From Reticulitermes lucifugus (Eukaryota; Arthropoda; Insecta; Blattodea; Rhinotermitidae), in contig JAKCWW010000016.1 in the NCBI GenBank assembly GCA_026260175.1, positions 131,674-195,673 on the forward strand: a stretch of 64,000 nt of DNA, in the 5' to 3' direction. This document shows, piece after piece, positions 1 through 9,477 of the stretch (the first letter of the stretch is position 1; each line of letters starts with the position of its first letter). The translations under genes were made by a program, and so were the position numbers. The notes below the pieces were generated by a model, which saw only the letters and a program-made list of their open reading frames with translations, was not told the origin of the DNA and did not search any database.

Positions 1-145
1 ACAGCTCAAACAGCTAATCGTCCTTTGTTACAAAATATTAAGTGCCATGCCACAGCTCAAACAGCTAATCCCCTGTTACCAAATATTAAGTGTTGTGCCA
101 GAGCTCAAACTGTCAGTTGTCCTCTATTAACATGTATTAAAGGGC
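1..145 (+). repeat. Tandem copies of a SINE B 5' head, period about 50 bp
   Basis: Three head-to-tail units of 49-52 bp each contain a version of GCCATGCCACAGCTCAAACA followed by a CTAATC-like stretch and an ATTAAG-like stretch. They run directly into the SINE B relic that begins at about 141 with the same GCCGTGCC start. The unit resembles the first ~30 bases of the tRNA-like head of SINE B (compare 4744-4775), so a 5' piece of the SINE seems to have been tandemly amplified. The array continues beyond the left edge of the window, so copy number is unknown. Confidence 0.6.
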
Positions 146-330
146 CGTGCCATAGTTCCAAAGACTAGTCTCCGGCTTTTTCTGCGGATGCCTGGATTTG
201 ATCTGAGGGCAGCCTATGTGGGATCTGTGGTACAAAAGGGACACTGGGACAAGCTTTTATTCTAGTATTCTTACTTCGATTTCCACTGTCAATTACCATT
301 CTACCAGTGATGCATATTTATTCATCTCCT
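141..330 (+). mobile_element. SINE B relic
   Basis: This diverged copy of the tRNA-derived SINE seen best at 4742-5003 has the head (GGGCCGTGCC), a degraded box B, then the body order TGTGGGATCTGTGGTACAAA, GACACTGGGACA, a TATTCTTACTTCG stretch and CTGTCAATTACCATTCTACC. No poly-A tail or target-site duplication could be seen. It is heavily mutated and not expected to be active. Confidence 0.65.
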
Positions 331-658
331 TTTGTGGATTTTCTTCGTTCCTGCCGGGGAATGGAGTGATCATGCTTTAAAATAGCCACTACTCTTTCCT
401 TAACCTACCGAATGTGCTTCTGTTTTTTTTTTGTTTATTGTAAAATACTGGCAGTATCTTAACTTCTAGCGCCAGTGGTAGCATGATTTAAATTAAAGTG
501 AAGGAATTCGGACGGAAGTGGTGATGAACTAATCGACGTATCATCCCGTCAACTTCCTGGATTGAATGAGGAAAATTGTGGAAAACATTAATCAGGATAG
601 ACAATATCATGACTGAGATACCAACGAGGCATCTTTCTGATAAATTGTAGAACCTTAC
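331..658. other. No feature seen
   Basis: AT-rich sequence with a short T-run near 423-433. No gene, RNA or recognisable repeat was found. Confidence 0.5.
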
Positions 659-970
659 CTCTTCACCGTGGGCCGGGTAGCCCAGTCGGTATAGCGACTC
701 GCTACAGGCTGAACGGTCCGGGGATCGATTCCCGGTGAGGACGAGATTTTCTACAACCGTCCAGACCGGCCCTTGGGTCCACACAGCCTCCTGTACAATG
801 GGTGCCGAGTCTCTTTTCCCGGGGGTAAAGCGGCTGGGGTGTGGTTTGGCCGCCCATCCCCATCTAGGGCGAAGGTTAAAGGAAGAGTAGAGCTGTAACT
901 CTACTCCCCCTCTGGGCCTTCATGGCCTGTTATAGGGTGAAATTCACGTTTTACCTTTTAACTCTTCACC
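659..970 (+). mobile_element. SINE C with 9-bp target-site duplication
   Basis: This is a tRNA-headed SINE. The head starts GGCCGGGTAGCCCAGTCGG (box A-like) and contains GGGGATCGATTCCCGG (box B-like). The body holds CCGTCCAGACCGGCCCT, CCCGGGGGTAAAGCGGC, a CCCCATCTAG stretch and a TACTCCCCCTCTGGGCCTTC tail. The 9-mer CTCTTCACC is present at 659-667 and again at 962-970, bracketing 668-961 as a target-site duplication. The 3' end is T/A-rich with no clear poly-A. The head is well preserved, so this is a relatively young copy. Confidence 0.75.
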
Positions 971-2309
971 AACCTGCTCGGCTGTACCAAACGTAGTAAC
1001 GAAGTGTCTCTTATTGATGCTAATATAAATAACACGTTAAAATCATTGTTGAGTTCCTTCAGTAGCTAACTCGCAATAAAGTGACCCACATAAAAACCAC
1101 AGCAATTTCTTCAACTTTTACGGCAATGAGCGCTTTCTTTTGATGTTATACTGCATCAGGCACACGAAAAGAGTGAGCGTTTAGCCGCATTTCCATACTT
1201 TCTGTCGGAAAGTTGTAATCTGCTTATTCCAGTCTTACCAAGAGTGCAAGTTAAGTGTTTGCAATTGTTTTTTGCGGAATATGTCGCCACCTACATAAAG
1301 TTTGCCAGACAAATATCTGTATCGATGGAAAACTGTAAATTTCCAGTTTATATCTGAAGCATATGTACAAAGGGAATTGAAAGGATGTAGTTAAGGGGTT
1401 AAAATGAAAAGATTTAAATTTAACAGAACAAATTATAATATAAAAATTATAATTTCTTGAACATTGCTGATATTAGAAATCTTGCGAGATATGAGGTTCT
1501 CTCAGTTTGCCAATGAAGACAAGAATTTTCATATGGAACGTCCGTTACGGTGAATTAAATTATAAAGTGTAGGGTTAAACAACAAACACTTAGTGCTGAT
1601 ATATTTGTTGCAATATCATTGTGTTGCCGTGGTTCGGGTTGAAATTGGTTGTGGGACGGATCTGACACGAGAGCGGAATGTTATTCACCCCTGATGTAGG
1701 TCTTCTTTCTAGGTTCCTGTGACAGGTGAATAAAGTTATCCTGACAAATGGTCAGTTGTCTGTAACGGTTTCAAGAATCGCAAGTTGCTGTCTCGAATAT
1801 TTTAAAAAGTTGAAATTCATGTAAGTTTTAGTGTAACACAATTTGCGAATCTTAGAGATACCTTTCTGTAGCAGATTGCATTTAACGACGCTGGCAGTGT
1901 CTCAGAATGTATACCGTCTGATGATTGGATGATACAGAATAATAGATTAGAATGTCTGCGGAAGGAAACCGACGTGTAGGAAGTTAAGAGAATATTTTGA
2001 ATTTTGTCTGAAGGTACGGAAAATAACCACAAAACACGTCAGTGAGGATAGATGGTGTCTCGACTGAAATTCGAACCAGGCATCTCCCGAAAATAGGTCA
2101 GAACTATTACGTGCCATCCACCCGAATTCACGTCCAACGTATACATTTTAGCCTACATAAGATGAGGATACACAATTAAAAATGGAAACATGTACAAGAA
2201 CTTCTGTAAATCATCGGGGTTATTCAAGACGCAACCTTTTGGAATATGAATACGTGTCTTTTGTCAAATAGTTACAGAGTTTTCAGAGGGAATTGGTTCC
2301 TTCACCTTC
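971..2309. other. No gene seen; one possible decayed SINE head
   Basis: AT-rich sequence with no frame I can assign. At 2068-2092 the minus strand has a box-B-like CCTGGTTCGAATTTC next to an imperfect A-box-like stretch, which may be an old SINE head. Nothing else was supported. Confidence 0.35.
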
Positions 2310-2378
2310 AGGGTCTAAGTAGTGCGATGAAACTTACCAACCGACACACTGTCATATCCCAGAAGACTTGAATCTTTA
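2310..2378 (+). repeat. Relic of hammerhead-associated repeat (subfamily F)
   Basis: The segment ACCAACCGACACACTGTCAT followed by ATCCCAGAAGACTTGAAT matches the region that lies downstream of the hammerhead-like core in the copies at 23861, 27641, 49841 and 52251. The core itself is not recognisable here. It is assigned only by that shared tail. Confidence 0.4.
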
Positions 2379-3229
2379 GAGCATATGTCACTGTCCGAAA
2401 TTTGAACTCTGTGCTTATCCCAGAGAAACTAAAATTTTAACCACTGCTCGGCATAATGGAAAGGTAATAATCCCTTAAAGACATTAAAGGTAATCTTGTC
2501 CTTATGCCTAGACACAGCGCCACGAGGCCGTGTGGGGGTATGGAGGTAAAGCTCCACACACTTCTAATTTCAGCTATAACATCGAAGCAAGAAACTTTGT
2601 CGCCCGTCGTTTAAGTAAGAGACTGGATGTGTAGCAGAACTGGTCTGGACGGGGTGGCGTTGAGTATGTCGAAGATGGAAGTTAGGTTGTCCAGTCCTTA
2701 CGCAGTCACTTTGCTGGCTTTGCTATCACCGCTCAGATGTTAAGGATGGGAGTTTATGTCTGATCTCTTGGTGCTATATGTCAGTGGTCTTCGTACCATT
2801 AATACCAGTATCTGTGGAAACCTTGTGGCCGAATCTAAGATTTCGCGGTACTCGTGTAAAATAAAAGCGTTATTTCGGGTTAAAAAGTGAAACAAAATAT
2901 TTTGATCGTAAATCTTTTAAAAATAAAATACTTAATCATAATTATGAAAAACAAAATTTTATTATTGGTGATTTGCAGAGAATGAATAGAGCGCCGATTA
3001 AGCACAAAGATGGGGAAGACAATAAAAATTGCACTTAACACTTACTAAAATTATATTTACCGATTCAATTATAATCGAAATATGTTTGCGGAAATCCTGA
3101 ACCCCAGAGTTTCATGGAACACAGTTTGAAAACCATTGCTATACGCTATACTTTAGTTACTGACAGCGTCGTTAAATAAGGTGCAAATAAAGATGTCAGT
3201 AAATAAATAAGTGTTTGGGCTTTCGCAGC
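2379..3229. other. No feature seen
   Basis: No gene, structured RNA or repeat relationship was noticed. Composition is AT-rich. Confidence 0.45.
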
Positions 3230-3410
3230 GGTACAGTTGAGTCTTCCGTTATTCTGGTAACCTGCACGGTGTCATTGGATGATTCGTGCCCGACGTTTCG
3301 GGACAGCTTTGTGGTCCCGTCTTCAGGGATCGAATGTTCAATGTCATGGACATTTGACCCTTCGGGCATCAACAACCGCGTTACGCGGCGCAATATTCCA
3401 TAAGAACGGA
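3230..3410 (-). repeat. Foldback-family relic carrying a hammerhead-like motif
   Basis: This belongs to the same group as the foldback at 35449-35620: it contains the ATGTTTCGGGAC-type block in reverse and ends with GCGCAATATTCC and an AGAACGGAG tail, compare GCGTAATATCCCAGAAGAGC there. The arms no longer pair well. The hammerhead-like motif is listed separately at 3281-3330. Confidence 0.5.
3281..3330 (-). ncRNA. Hammerhead-ribozyme-like motif, intact core
   Basis: Read on the minus strand, the order is CTGAAGA (fits CUGANGA), a perfect 5-bp stem II GGGAC/GUCCC closed over nine bases, then GAAAC and GUCGG. The catalytic core boxes are unaltered. The short stem III is damaged because the expected U before the cleavage position is G, so self-cleavage is doubtful. 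Hammerheads with a minimal stem III are known from Penelope-like retroelements; attribution to that group is inference. Confidence 0.5.
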
Positions 3411-3991
3411 GAACTCAAATGTGTTACGGTGTGGATAATGTGTGGTTTTGTTGTTGTTGTTTTTACATGTGCGCTTAATAATAGAAATATCTCTGATTTT
3501 GAATCTCGGAAATAAGCTGTGTGCAGCCCTCTCGACCATGGGCCGCTGCAAGTTGAGAGCGTGTACAGTGTACCGCTGATTGAATTCATGATAACGAGGC
3601 CGCACGCTTCGATGGACATTTCCCCGACCCGTCTCTCACTCTGCCCTGTATATCGCGATCTCACGGCCCCGGTGGCTGACATACCCCTTCCCTCCACCTC
3701 CTACTCCGATTTTATTCTGCGGTTTTTTTGTTCTTTTTGTTTTAAAACGATGTCAAGCATAATAACCGAATTTGTATCGTAATTAAGTCACAAATAAACG
3801 TTAAAATTGGTTCTATCTACCTTCGTTCTAAGAGTCTTCGAGCTGAGTCTTGCATAAAGACAGCTTTTCCCCCAGCGTAGCTTGCCCTAATTATCTTATA
3901 ATCCGTATATGCTAATACTGTAGAAGATTAGCTCTAATCCCTTTACTTCAAGCTGCGTTGTGGATGATTGCAAAGTAACCAAATACAAAAC
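3411..3991. other. No feature seen
   Basis: Contains a short GTT repeat near 3447-3461 and otherwise nothing recognisable. Open frames here are short and show no family resemblance. Confidence 0.4.
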
Positions 3992-4091
3992 GTGATTTCA
4001 GGCTTCCGCCGCGATGTTGATGATGTCCCGAAACGTCGGTACAGAACGTCCACTCAACGCTGCGTAATATCCCAGAAGAGCGCAGATCTAA
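3992..4091 (+). repeat. Internally deleted copy of the 35449 foldback
   Basis: The left part (GTGATTTCAGGCTTCCGCCG, then CGATGT) matches the reverse complement of 35590-35620. The right part (CCACTCAACGCTGCGTAATA, then TCCCAGAAGAGCGCAGATCT) matches 35546-35585. Between them sits TGATGATGTCCCGAAACGTC plus GGTA, a hammerhead-like core that has lost the 5' side of stem II. This links the foldbacks to the hammerhead motif. Confidence 0.55.
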
Positions 4092-4732
4092 GCAACTACA
4101 ATGTTAACAGTTGTAGACGTAGGTGTATCAACCTTCATGCGTGAAACATCTTGTATAATTTAACGATTTTGAAGCCTCCGGATAAAAGAAGAGCAGTTTT
4201 GCAGTAACTGAAAAGTTTATGAACCTAACGAGGTAAAATTTGGTGAAAATACTTTCCCTTAGTTGGTTATTCTTTAAATAGTACCGAGGTTTAAAGTGCA
4301 TGGAACTCTATCTACACACCTGCTATACGCCGTCTTGATTCACACTTAGATGCCTTATATAGTCGTTATGTGCCTTTGAATTACGTGTTGGTTTACCTGT
4401 ATTTCATGCAGGCGGGCTTTACAAGTTCTTTCCAAAACTTCTTGCTCACTTGACGTACACAGATCTTAAAGCCTTATTATTCTGGAATCAAAATCAATGC
4501 ATCGTAAGAAACAAGGTAATTACATAAAGTGTCACCGTACAGTCTAAAATAGCATTCAGCATTTCACTTCTGTTGCCAAACGTGCCATAAAGAGACAGAA
4601 GTACACCTCGCACAATGAAATTCGCAGCTGGACACAACATGCAAACAGTTTTGTTCGACACACTTAGAATAAAACCGGAAACAGTTAGATGCGTTTGACA
4701 TGTCCACCGACAATATTACATTATTTAATGCA
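4092..4732. other. No feature seen
   Basis: AT-rich, with no supported gene or repeat. Confidence 0.45.
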
Positions 4733-5012
4733 TCCTTAATGTAAGGCCGTGCCATGGCTCAGGCGGTTAGTTGTCGGCCTCTCACCGCGGATGCCCGGGT
4801 TCGATCCCGGGTCAGTCAATGTGGGATTTGTGGTGGACAAAGTGGCACTGGGACAGGTTTTTCCCCGAGTACTTCGGTTTTCCCCTGTCAATTTCATTCC
4901 ACCGGTGCTCATCTCCATCACAGGGTTGCAATATGAAGCCTCAAGGCTGCGGTGCCTCTGTAGCATCTGCTGCGGGGCCCTTCACCAAAAAAGAAAAAAA
5001 GAGTCCTTAATG
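4733..5012 (+). mobile_element. SINE B, near full length, with target-site duplication
   Basis: This is the best SINE B copy. The tRNA-like head has A-box TGGCTCAGGCGGTTAG and B-box GGGTTCGATCCCGGGTC. The body runs TGTGGGATTTGTGGTGGACA, AAGTGGCACTGGGACAGG, CCGAGTACTTCGGTTTTCCC and a CATTCCACCGGTGCTCATC block, and the tail is A-rich (AAAAAAGAAAAAAAG). The 9-mer TCCTTAATG occurs at 4733-4741 and at 5004-5012 immediately after the A-tail, bracketing the insert 4742-5003. Transcription by RNA polymerase III from the internal boxes and LINE-driven retroposition are the known mechanism for this class. The partner LINE is not identified here. Confidence 0.8.
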
Positions 5013-5138
5013 AAACTGGCACATAGATTTCACATTGTTATTTTTACCATGCAATTTATTACTAAATTATTTTCTAAAAATTTCCAAAAACATTCACCAA
5101 ATATTTAATAATTTTTAAAAAGTTACTATAAAATCCCT
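5013..5138. other. No feature seen
   Basis: AT-rich spacer between the SINE B copy and a hammerhead-like motif. Confidence 0.5.
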
Positions 5139-5190
5139 CTGAATTCTGACATGTTTCGGTGGTAGCCACCACCATCCTTAGGGAAATTTC
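5139..5190 (-). ncRNA. Hammerhead-ribozyme-like motif with GUC cleavage triplet
   Basis: On the minus strand the order is CTAAGGA, stem II GGUGGU/ACCACC (perfect 6 bp, GGCU loop), GAAAC, AU, GU, C. Stem III is the 2-bp AC/GU, and the residue at the expected cleavage position is C, giving the classical GUC triplet. Core position 5 is A instead of the essential G, so this copy should be inactive. Stem I is only partly pairable. The shape fits the minimal-stem-III hammerheads of Penelope-like elements. Confidence 0.5.
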
Positions 5191-5549
5191 ACCTTGTAAG
5201 GTGGAACACAGCCGTTATATTGTTGGAAATGTTTCGACAATAACTTGGCTTATAGATATTTTAATTTGCCATAGTATTCTGAACAGAGTTGTAACACACT
5301 TAACACAATGCAAGGCCGTTATGTGGGTCGTGTACTGGGTTCCAGTGACAACTGTAAGGCCATGAAACGAGGCTGTTGTATTATTTATTTATAGGGCAGG
5401 ATTTGTCAAGTGTTAAGCAGTTGCATAATTGCTACTAAAATTTCTGCAAAATTATTAATTGTGCGCGTGTTCTTCACTCATCCTAACTGCATAATTGCCT
5501 ACCCTATTAGGAACTCTACCATTTGACTACACAAAACAAATTGTTGGAC
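5191..5549. other. No feature seen
   Basis: No gene or repeat was recognised in this AT-rich stretch. Confidence 0.45.
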
Positions 5550-5745
5550 TAGGCCGTGACCTGCTGCAGGTCGCTAGTAGCTAGTGCCACCGAGAAGATA
5601 TGGGTTAAATCCTGTGGCAGTGGATGTGGGATTTGTGATGGACGAAATGACACTCTGACAGTTTTCAATCCGAGTACTTCGGTTTTACCCTGTCAGTATC
5701 ATTCCACCAGTGCTCCATATTTGCATTTATATATACAATCCTAGC
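5550..5745 (+). mobile_element. SINE B, decayed
   Basis: The body blocks TGTGGGATTTGTGATGGACG, GACACTCTGACAG, CCGAGTACTTCGG, CCCTGTCAG and CATTCCACCAGTGCTCC occur in the same order as at 4742-5003. The tRNA head is degraded and carries an insertion around the CTGCTGCAGGTCGCTAG segment, so the internal promoter is probably lost. No tail or target-site duplication was seen. Confidence 0.7.
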
Positions 5746-5826
5746 AACTGATTACTTAGTTAAATAAAACACTTCTGTCACTATGGGGGAGCCAAATTTT
5801 CCATTACATTAGGTGCAAATATAGTC

Positions 5827-6001
5827 TAGTTATTTCATTCCGCTTGATATGGCTCAGGATAGGGACAGGTGGCGGGCTCTTGTGAATGCGGTAATGAATC
5901 TTCGGGTTCCATAAATTGCGAGGAATTTCTTGACTAGCTGAGGACCTGTTAGCTTCTCAAGAAGGACTCTGCTCCATGGAGTTAGTTAGTTATTTCATTC
6001 C
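5827..6001 (+). mobile_element. 5'-truncated LINE tail flanked by a perfect 15-bp duplication
   Basis: The insert 5842-5986 (145 bp) encodes [20 protein letters not shown] followed by VP and a stop (5846-5914), then a short 3' UTR ending in CCATGGAGTTAGTT. This matches the C-terminal end of the LINE family whose longer copy lies at 45405-45720, where GGMDWIDL precedes the same region. The 15-mer TAGTTATTTCATTCC is present at 5827-5841 and 5987-6001, a classic target-site duplication. There is no poly-A; the 3' end is the short GTTA repeat. It is a severe 5' truncation of a kind typical of incomplete target-primed reverse transcription. Confidence 0.85.
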
Positions 6002-7635
6002 ACGCTGATGACACTGTTATGTAGAAGTTAGAAACAAATCTAAAAGCCCTTCTGATCCTCATGGCTCTCTTCTCCTTCCAGCATATTTGTCGAGAAATTG
6101 CGAAATACGGTGTCATTTTTAAAATTGATGTCTGTGCTATATTTCTATTATTTTATATTTTGTGACTCAACTTTAAATATATAGTAATAAATTTATGAAA
6201 CCTGTGTTTCATCTGTTTATTTTTGATACCTTAATTCTCTCACTGACAATTTTCAACAAAGGTAATGTAGTGTTGTATTATAACAATGCCTTATTATTCA
6301 AAATTATATTAATTTTATAATTAGTGTGAGGACTAAATTAAATTCCCAGCAGAGAGTAACAATTTTGGAAATATTTATCTGTCTCTTCTGGTATTGCATT
6401 TGCTGAATGTTTTTTTTTGTATCAGACTACATCGTTTTATCCTGAAAAAATCTACATTGTTTAGACCTTGGAAGTCTTGTGATGCATCTGTTCTTTTCTT
6501 CAAATTTGTGCGGAGAACAGAATCAAATGTAATGAAATTGCATAAAATAAAAACATTCCTTGGAGGATTTTTATAATAAGCAATAGTGACAAATGCATAA
6601 CTGTCACGTAACTAAATAAATATCGACTGCTTCTGTAAAACCATGTCCCCTGGTTCTGGCACTTTAAATTTCGAAATTACAAAGTGTGGATGATTTCGTT
6701 AACATATGTGAATGTATATGTATTACAAATTTATCTCTGTTTGAATTTACTTATATCACAGCAGGTACATGTCAGAGAAAGCGAACTTAAACGAAGTTAG
6801 ACAAAAGCGCCAGGTAAAACAGACAATTATGAAAGAAATAAAGATTACACGTCCACTGTGTTAGACTGATTCTTAATTACAGACCGCAACTTTGCTTCGT
6901 AAAATTTTGCGGTGCATTGTTCGGGAATGTGCCAGATCAGTTCACTTTACTCCTACAAAGCTCTCCAAAAAATGTCGAAATTACCGTCTGCTTTATTAAA
7001 ACTGGTAGCGGATGTGTATTCACATTTTTTAACAGATGCGTTAGTTACTCAGCACTGTTCCCAACCGCCCAGATAGACTGTAGGACAATGAGGCAGTGTA
7101 TATCAAACACACTACCCATTCATTCCTGTGCTGATAACGCAGTATGCGGACAGGCGCCATCTTAATCCCCTAGAATAAGCCCCCTAGATTATACTGCCTC
7201 ATAGCGGATTCGATCGCGCTACCGTCTTCAGCTTATCAGCTGGTGCGTTTCGATTGACAACATAATCCCGGCTTGTCAGTGTCATGTCAGCAACATCCGA
7301 AGTTAAACAAACTGAATGGTAACCAAGGATAAGATTTCTTTGCGTTCTTCTACGAGGTTACTAATTAGGCCCTCCTGATACAGCTGAAGTTGCTTGTCTT
7401 TCATTGTAAACCGCGTTGTCTATACTGCTGAACTTTTACGGTGACCTGATTTGATTCGTGTGCAGTGCTTCACCTTTTAAGGAGAAAAATGAAGAACTCA
7501 GTACAATGTTCTTCGTGAACGGTGGAGTAACACCAAGATAACAGAAAAATAAAACATGGCAGAAAATAAATTCTATTAAAAATTCAGGTTTTGCCGAAAT
7601 TTTCTTTTTGCACCTTATCTTTTTCGTCTGCTTAC
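6002..7635. other. No gene or repeat recognised
   Basis: AT-rich (especially 6110-6600), with several open frames under 85 codons that resemble nothing I know. At 7289 a 10-base CCGAAGTTAA stretch recalls 5S rRNA but is too short to mean anything. Confidence 0.4.
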
Positions 7636-8220
7636 CACGCATTAGGGTGTTCATTATATACTCTTCTTCCCACCGTACTTAGGCTGTTCACCGTGCTTTC
7701 GGCTGTTCGCTATACTTAGGCTGTTCACCATAGAGTTGTCTGTTTACCATACATTAGGCGGTTCACCATACATAGGCCGTCCACCATACATTCGTCTTCA
7801 CACCATACTTCAGGCCGTTCACCACACGTTAGGCTTTCTCCATAACATTACGTTGTTCACCATACAGTCCTATGCTCACTACTCATTAGGCTGTTCACCA
7901 TACATTCGTCTTCACACCATACTTCAGGCCGTTCACCACACGTTAGGCTTTCTCCATAACATTACGTTGTTCACCATACAGTCCTATGCTCACTACTCAT
8001 TAGGCTGTTCACCATACATTCGTCTTCACACCATACTTCAGGCCGTTCACCACACGTTAGGCTTTCTCCATAACATTACGCTGTTCACCATAGTCCTATG
8101 CTCACTGCTCATTAGGCTGTTCACCATACATTCCTCTTCATACCATACTTCACGCTGTTCAACATACAGTCCAATGCTCACTGCACATTAGGCTGTTCCT
8201 CATAATTTAAGCTGTTCACC
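7636..8220 (+). repeat. Satellite: 114-bp higher-order repeat of six 19-mers
   Basis: The base unit is a variable 19-mer close to TTAGGCTGTTCACCATACA. From about 7791 the array is organised in 114-bp higher-order units: the TTCGTCTTCACACC start recurs at 7791, 7905, 8019 and (as TTCCTCTTCATACC) at 8131. The last unit is 112 bp through a 2-bp loss. Each 114-bp unit divides exactly into six distinct 19-mers. Outside the regular part (7636-7790 and 8150-8220) the 19-mers are degenerate and lack the higher order. Because 114 is a multiple of three, an open frame of about 150 codons runs through the array. It is a by-product of periodicity and I do not call it a gene. Confidence 0.9.
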
Positions 8221-8421
8221 CTGCAGTCGCCTGCTCTGTGGAGTTGGATATTTAGTCACACGCTTAACATTTTGCACTAAAGCACTCGATGCACATGTTA
8301 AGGTTGATTCTAACTGGACACTATGACTACATACAAGGCTGACAGTGTTGAAATAAATCCGGTCTACGCAGTCATACTGGGAATTAGGGAATAGCATGAA
8401 AGTAAAGTTTGTCTTCAAGTG
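8221..8421. other. No feature seen
   Basis: Spacer between satellite and tRNA gene. No upstream regulatory element for the tRNA was recognised. Confidence 0.5.
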
Positions 8422-8493
8422 GTTTCCGTAGTGTAGCGGTTATCACGTGCGCTTCACACGCGCAAGGTCCCCGGTTCGATCCCGGGCGGAAAC
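8422..8493 (+). tRNA. tRNA-Val (anticodon CAC)
   Basis: This 72-nt cloverleaf decodes GUG valine codons in cytosolic translation. The acceptor stem GTTTCCG/CGGAAAC is a perfect 7 bp. The D arm is GTG/CAC around TAGCGGTTAT. The anticodon arm TGCGC/GCGCA encloses TTCACAC, with anticodon CAC at 8455-8457. The T arm CCCGG/CCGGG encloses TTCGATC. There is no intron and CCA is not encoded, as usual in animals. Internal polymerase III promoter boxes are intact (B box GGTTCGATCCC at 8473-8483), and a T-run follows at 8502. It closely resembles insect tRNA-Val-CAC genes. Unlike the SINE heads in this window there is no SINE body downstream, so I regard it as a genuine gene. It sits between two blocks of the 19-mer satellite. 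Confidence 0.96.
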
Positions 8494-8501
8494 ATGTTTG
8501 A

Positions 8502-8506
8502 TTTTT
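8502..8506 (+). terminator. RNA polymerase III terminator of tRNA-Val
   Basis: Five T residues begin 8 bases after the tRNA 3' end, the usual type III termination signal. Confidence 0.8.
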
Positions 8507-9235
8507 ATATTAACACTTCTTTTTAAACCCATTAATGCAATGCATTTCTGTACATAAAATTTTTCTTGCAGTATTTTACAGTTACTTTTTCACTACATCA
8601 GGACATGACAGTTTGTTTTGTGAGATGTGAAGTTCTTACAGCGAATATAAAGATTACAAAGGCTTCAGGGATATGGCGCCGTGTACTTTGGTAAGTATGT
8701 ACCAACTCTGAAGAGGAACGTTCTGTCTCTATGTTTATGGGAAACCACCCTGAAAATTGATGCAGAAATTTCCCCCGAAACGGCAGCACCTCGCCACCAA
8801 ATTGCACGGGCTTCACATCGCTAACAAAATGCATTTTTTAACAATCTGCACCTATCTTACAAAGGTTGTCATGATTTTTGTACAGTTCCTCCGATGAATA
8901 TCGATCAGAGCGTCAGGTCAGATACTACGGATTCCTTCTCCATGATTCCCAATTCACTTGGTGTGTATCTGTTCAGATTGGTAGCATAAGCCTGCGCAAC
9001 ACGTCATTAGGGTATGCACCCAGGTAACTTTATTTTTAATTTTTTAATTTATTGAATACTCTGTCATAAAGGGCATTATTTTGTTCACAAGTTAAAATAA
9101 GGAAACTAAAACTTAACTCTTTTAAATTAGCAAATAAACTCTACTTAAAAAGACAAACTGAAAAAATGAGACACGAAACAAAACATTGAAACGAAAAGCC
9201 ACTCTTGCAAGGCATTAGAGTGTGCCTGGGCCACT
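8507..9235. other. No gene; one weak hammerhead-like relic
   Basis: At 8748-8800 the plus strand reads CCCTGAAAATTGATGCAG, then CCCCCGAAACGGC. This resembles the decayed hammerhead-like copy at 33650-33690 but has altered core positions. Nothing else was recognised; 9035-9190 is strongly AT-rich. Confidence 0.35.
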
Positions 9236-9350
9236 CGGCACACCCCGTACACACACCCCGTAAGCACCCCTATGCTGCTCGCCATACTTCTTCCCACCAT
9301 ACGTTAGGCTCTTCACGACACAGGAGTCTTACCACACATTCGGCTGAAAC
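9236..9350 (+). repeat. Outlying degenerate block of the 19-mer satellite
   Basis: Degenerate units such as CTGCTCGCCATACTTC, CCACCATACGTTAGGCTCTT and CCACACATTCGGCTG echo the TTAGGCTGTTCACCATACA monomer at 7636-8220 about 1 kb upstream. No higher-order period is visible. The array may have been split by later insertions or rearrangement, with the tRNA gene between the two parts. Confidence 0.6.
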
Positions 9351-9477
9351 TTGTTCCACTTTAACGTACACTTTTAAAATGACCGTTACCGGTACTTGAA
9401 AAATAAAAGTACTTTCCCTTTTCTTACTTATCTTTTGAATTTTCTTTCTGTCGTTCCATATTGGCTTTGAAAACTCA

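Noticed and set aside
671-742. tRNA gene at the head of SINE C
   Set aside because: Box A and B-like sequences are present but the cloverleaf does not close and a SINE body follows; the same applies to the heads at 4744, 9491, 31683, 43941, 54039 and 57474.
6750-6775. TATCACAG word resembling the miR-2/13 seed
   Set aside because: The rest of the mature sequence and a hairpin precursor are absent.
7280-7320. 5S rRNA-like word CCGAAGTTAA
   Set aside because: Only ten bases match and no surrounding 5S sequence is present.
7736-8191. Open frame of ~150 codons with 38-residue repeats
   Set aside because: It lies entirely within the 114-bp satellite; periodicity divisible by three explains the open frame.
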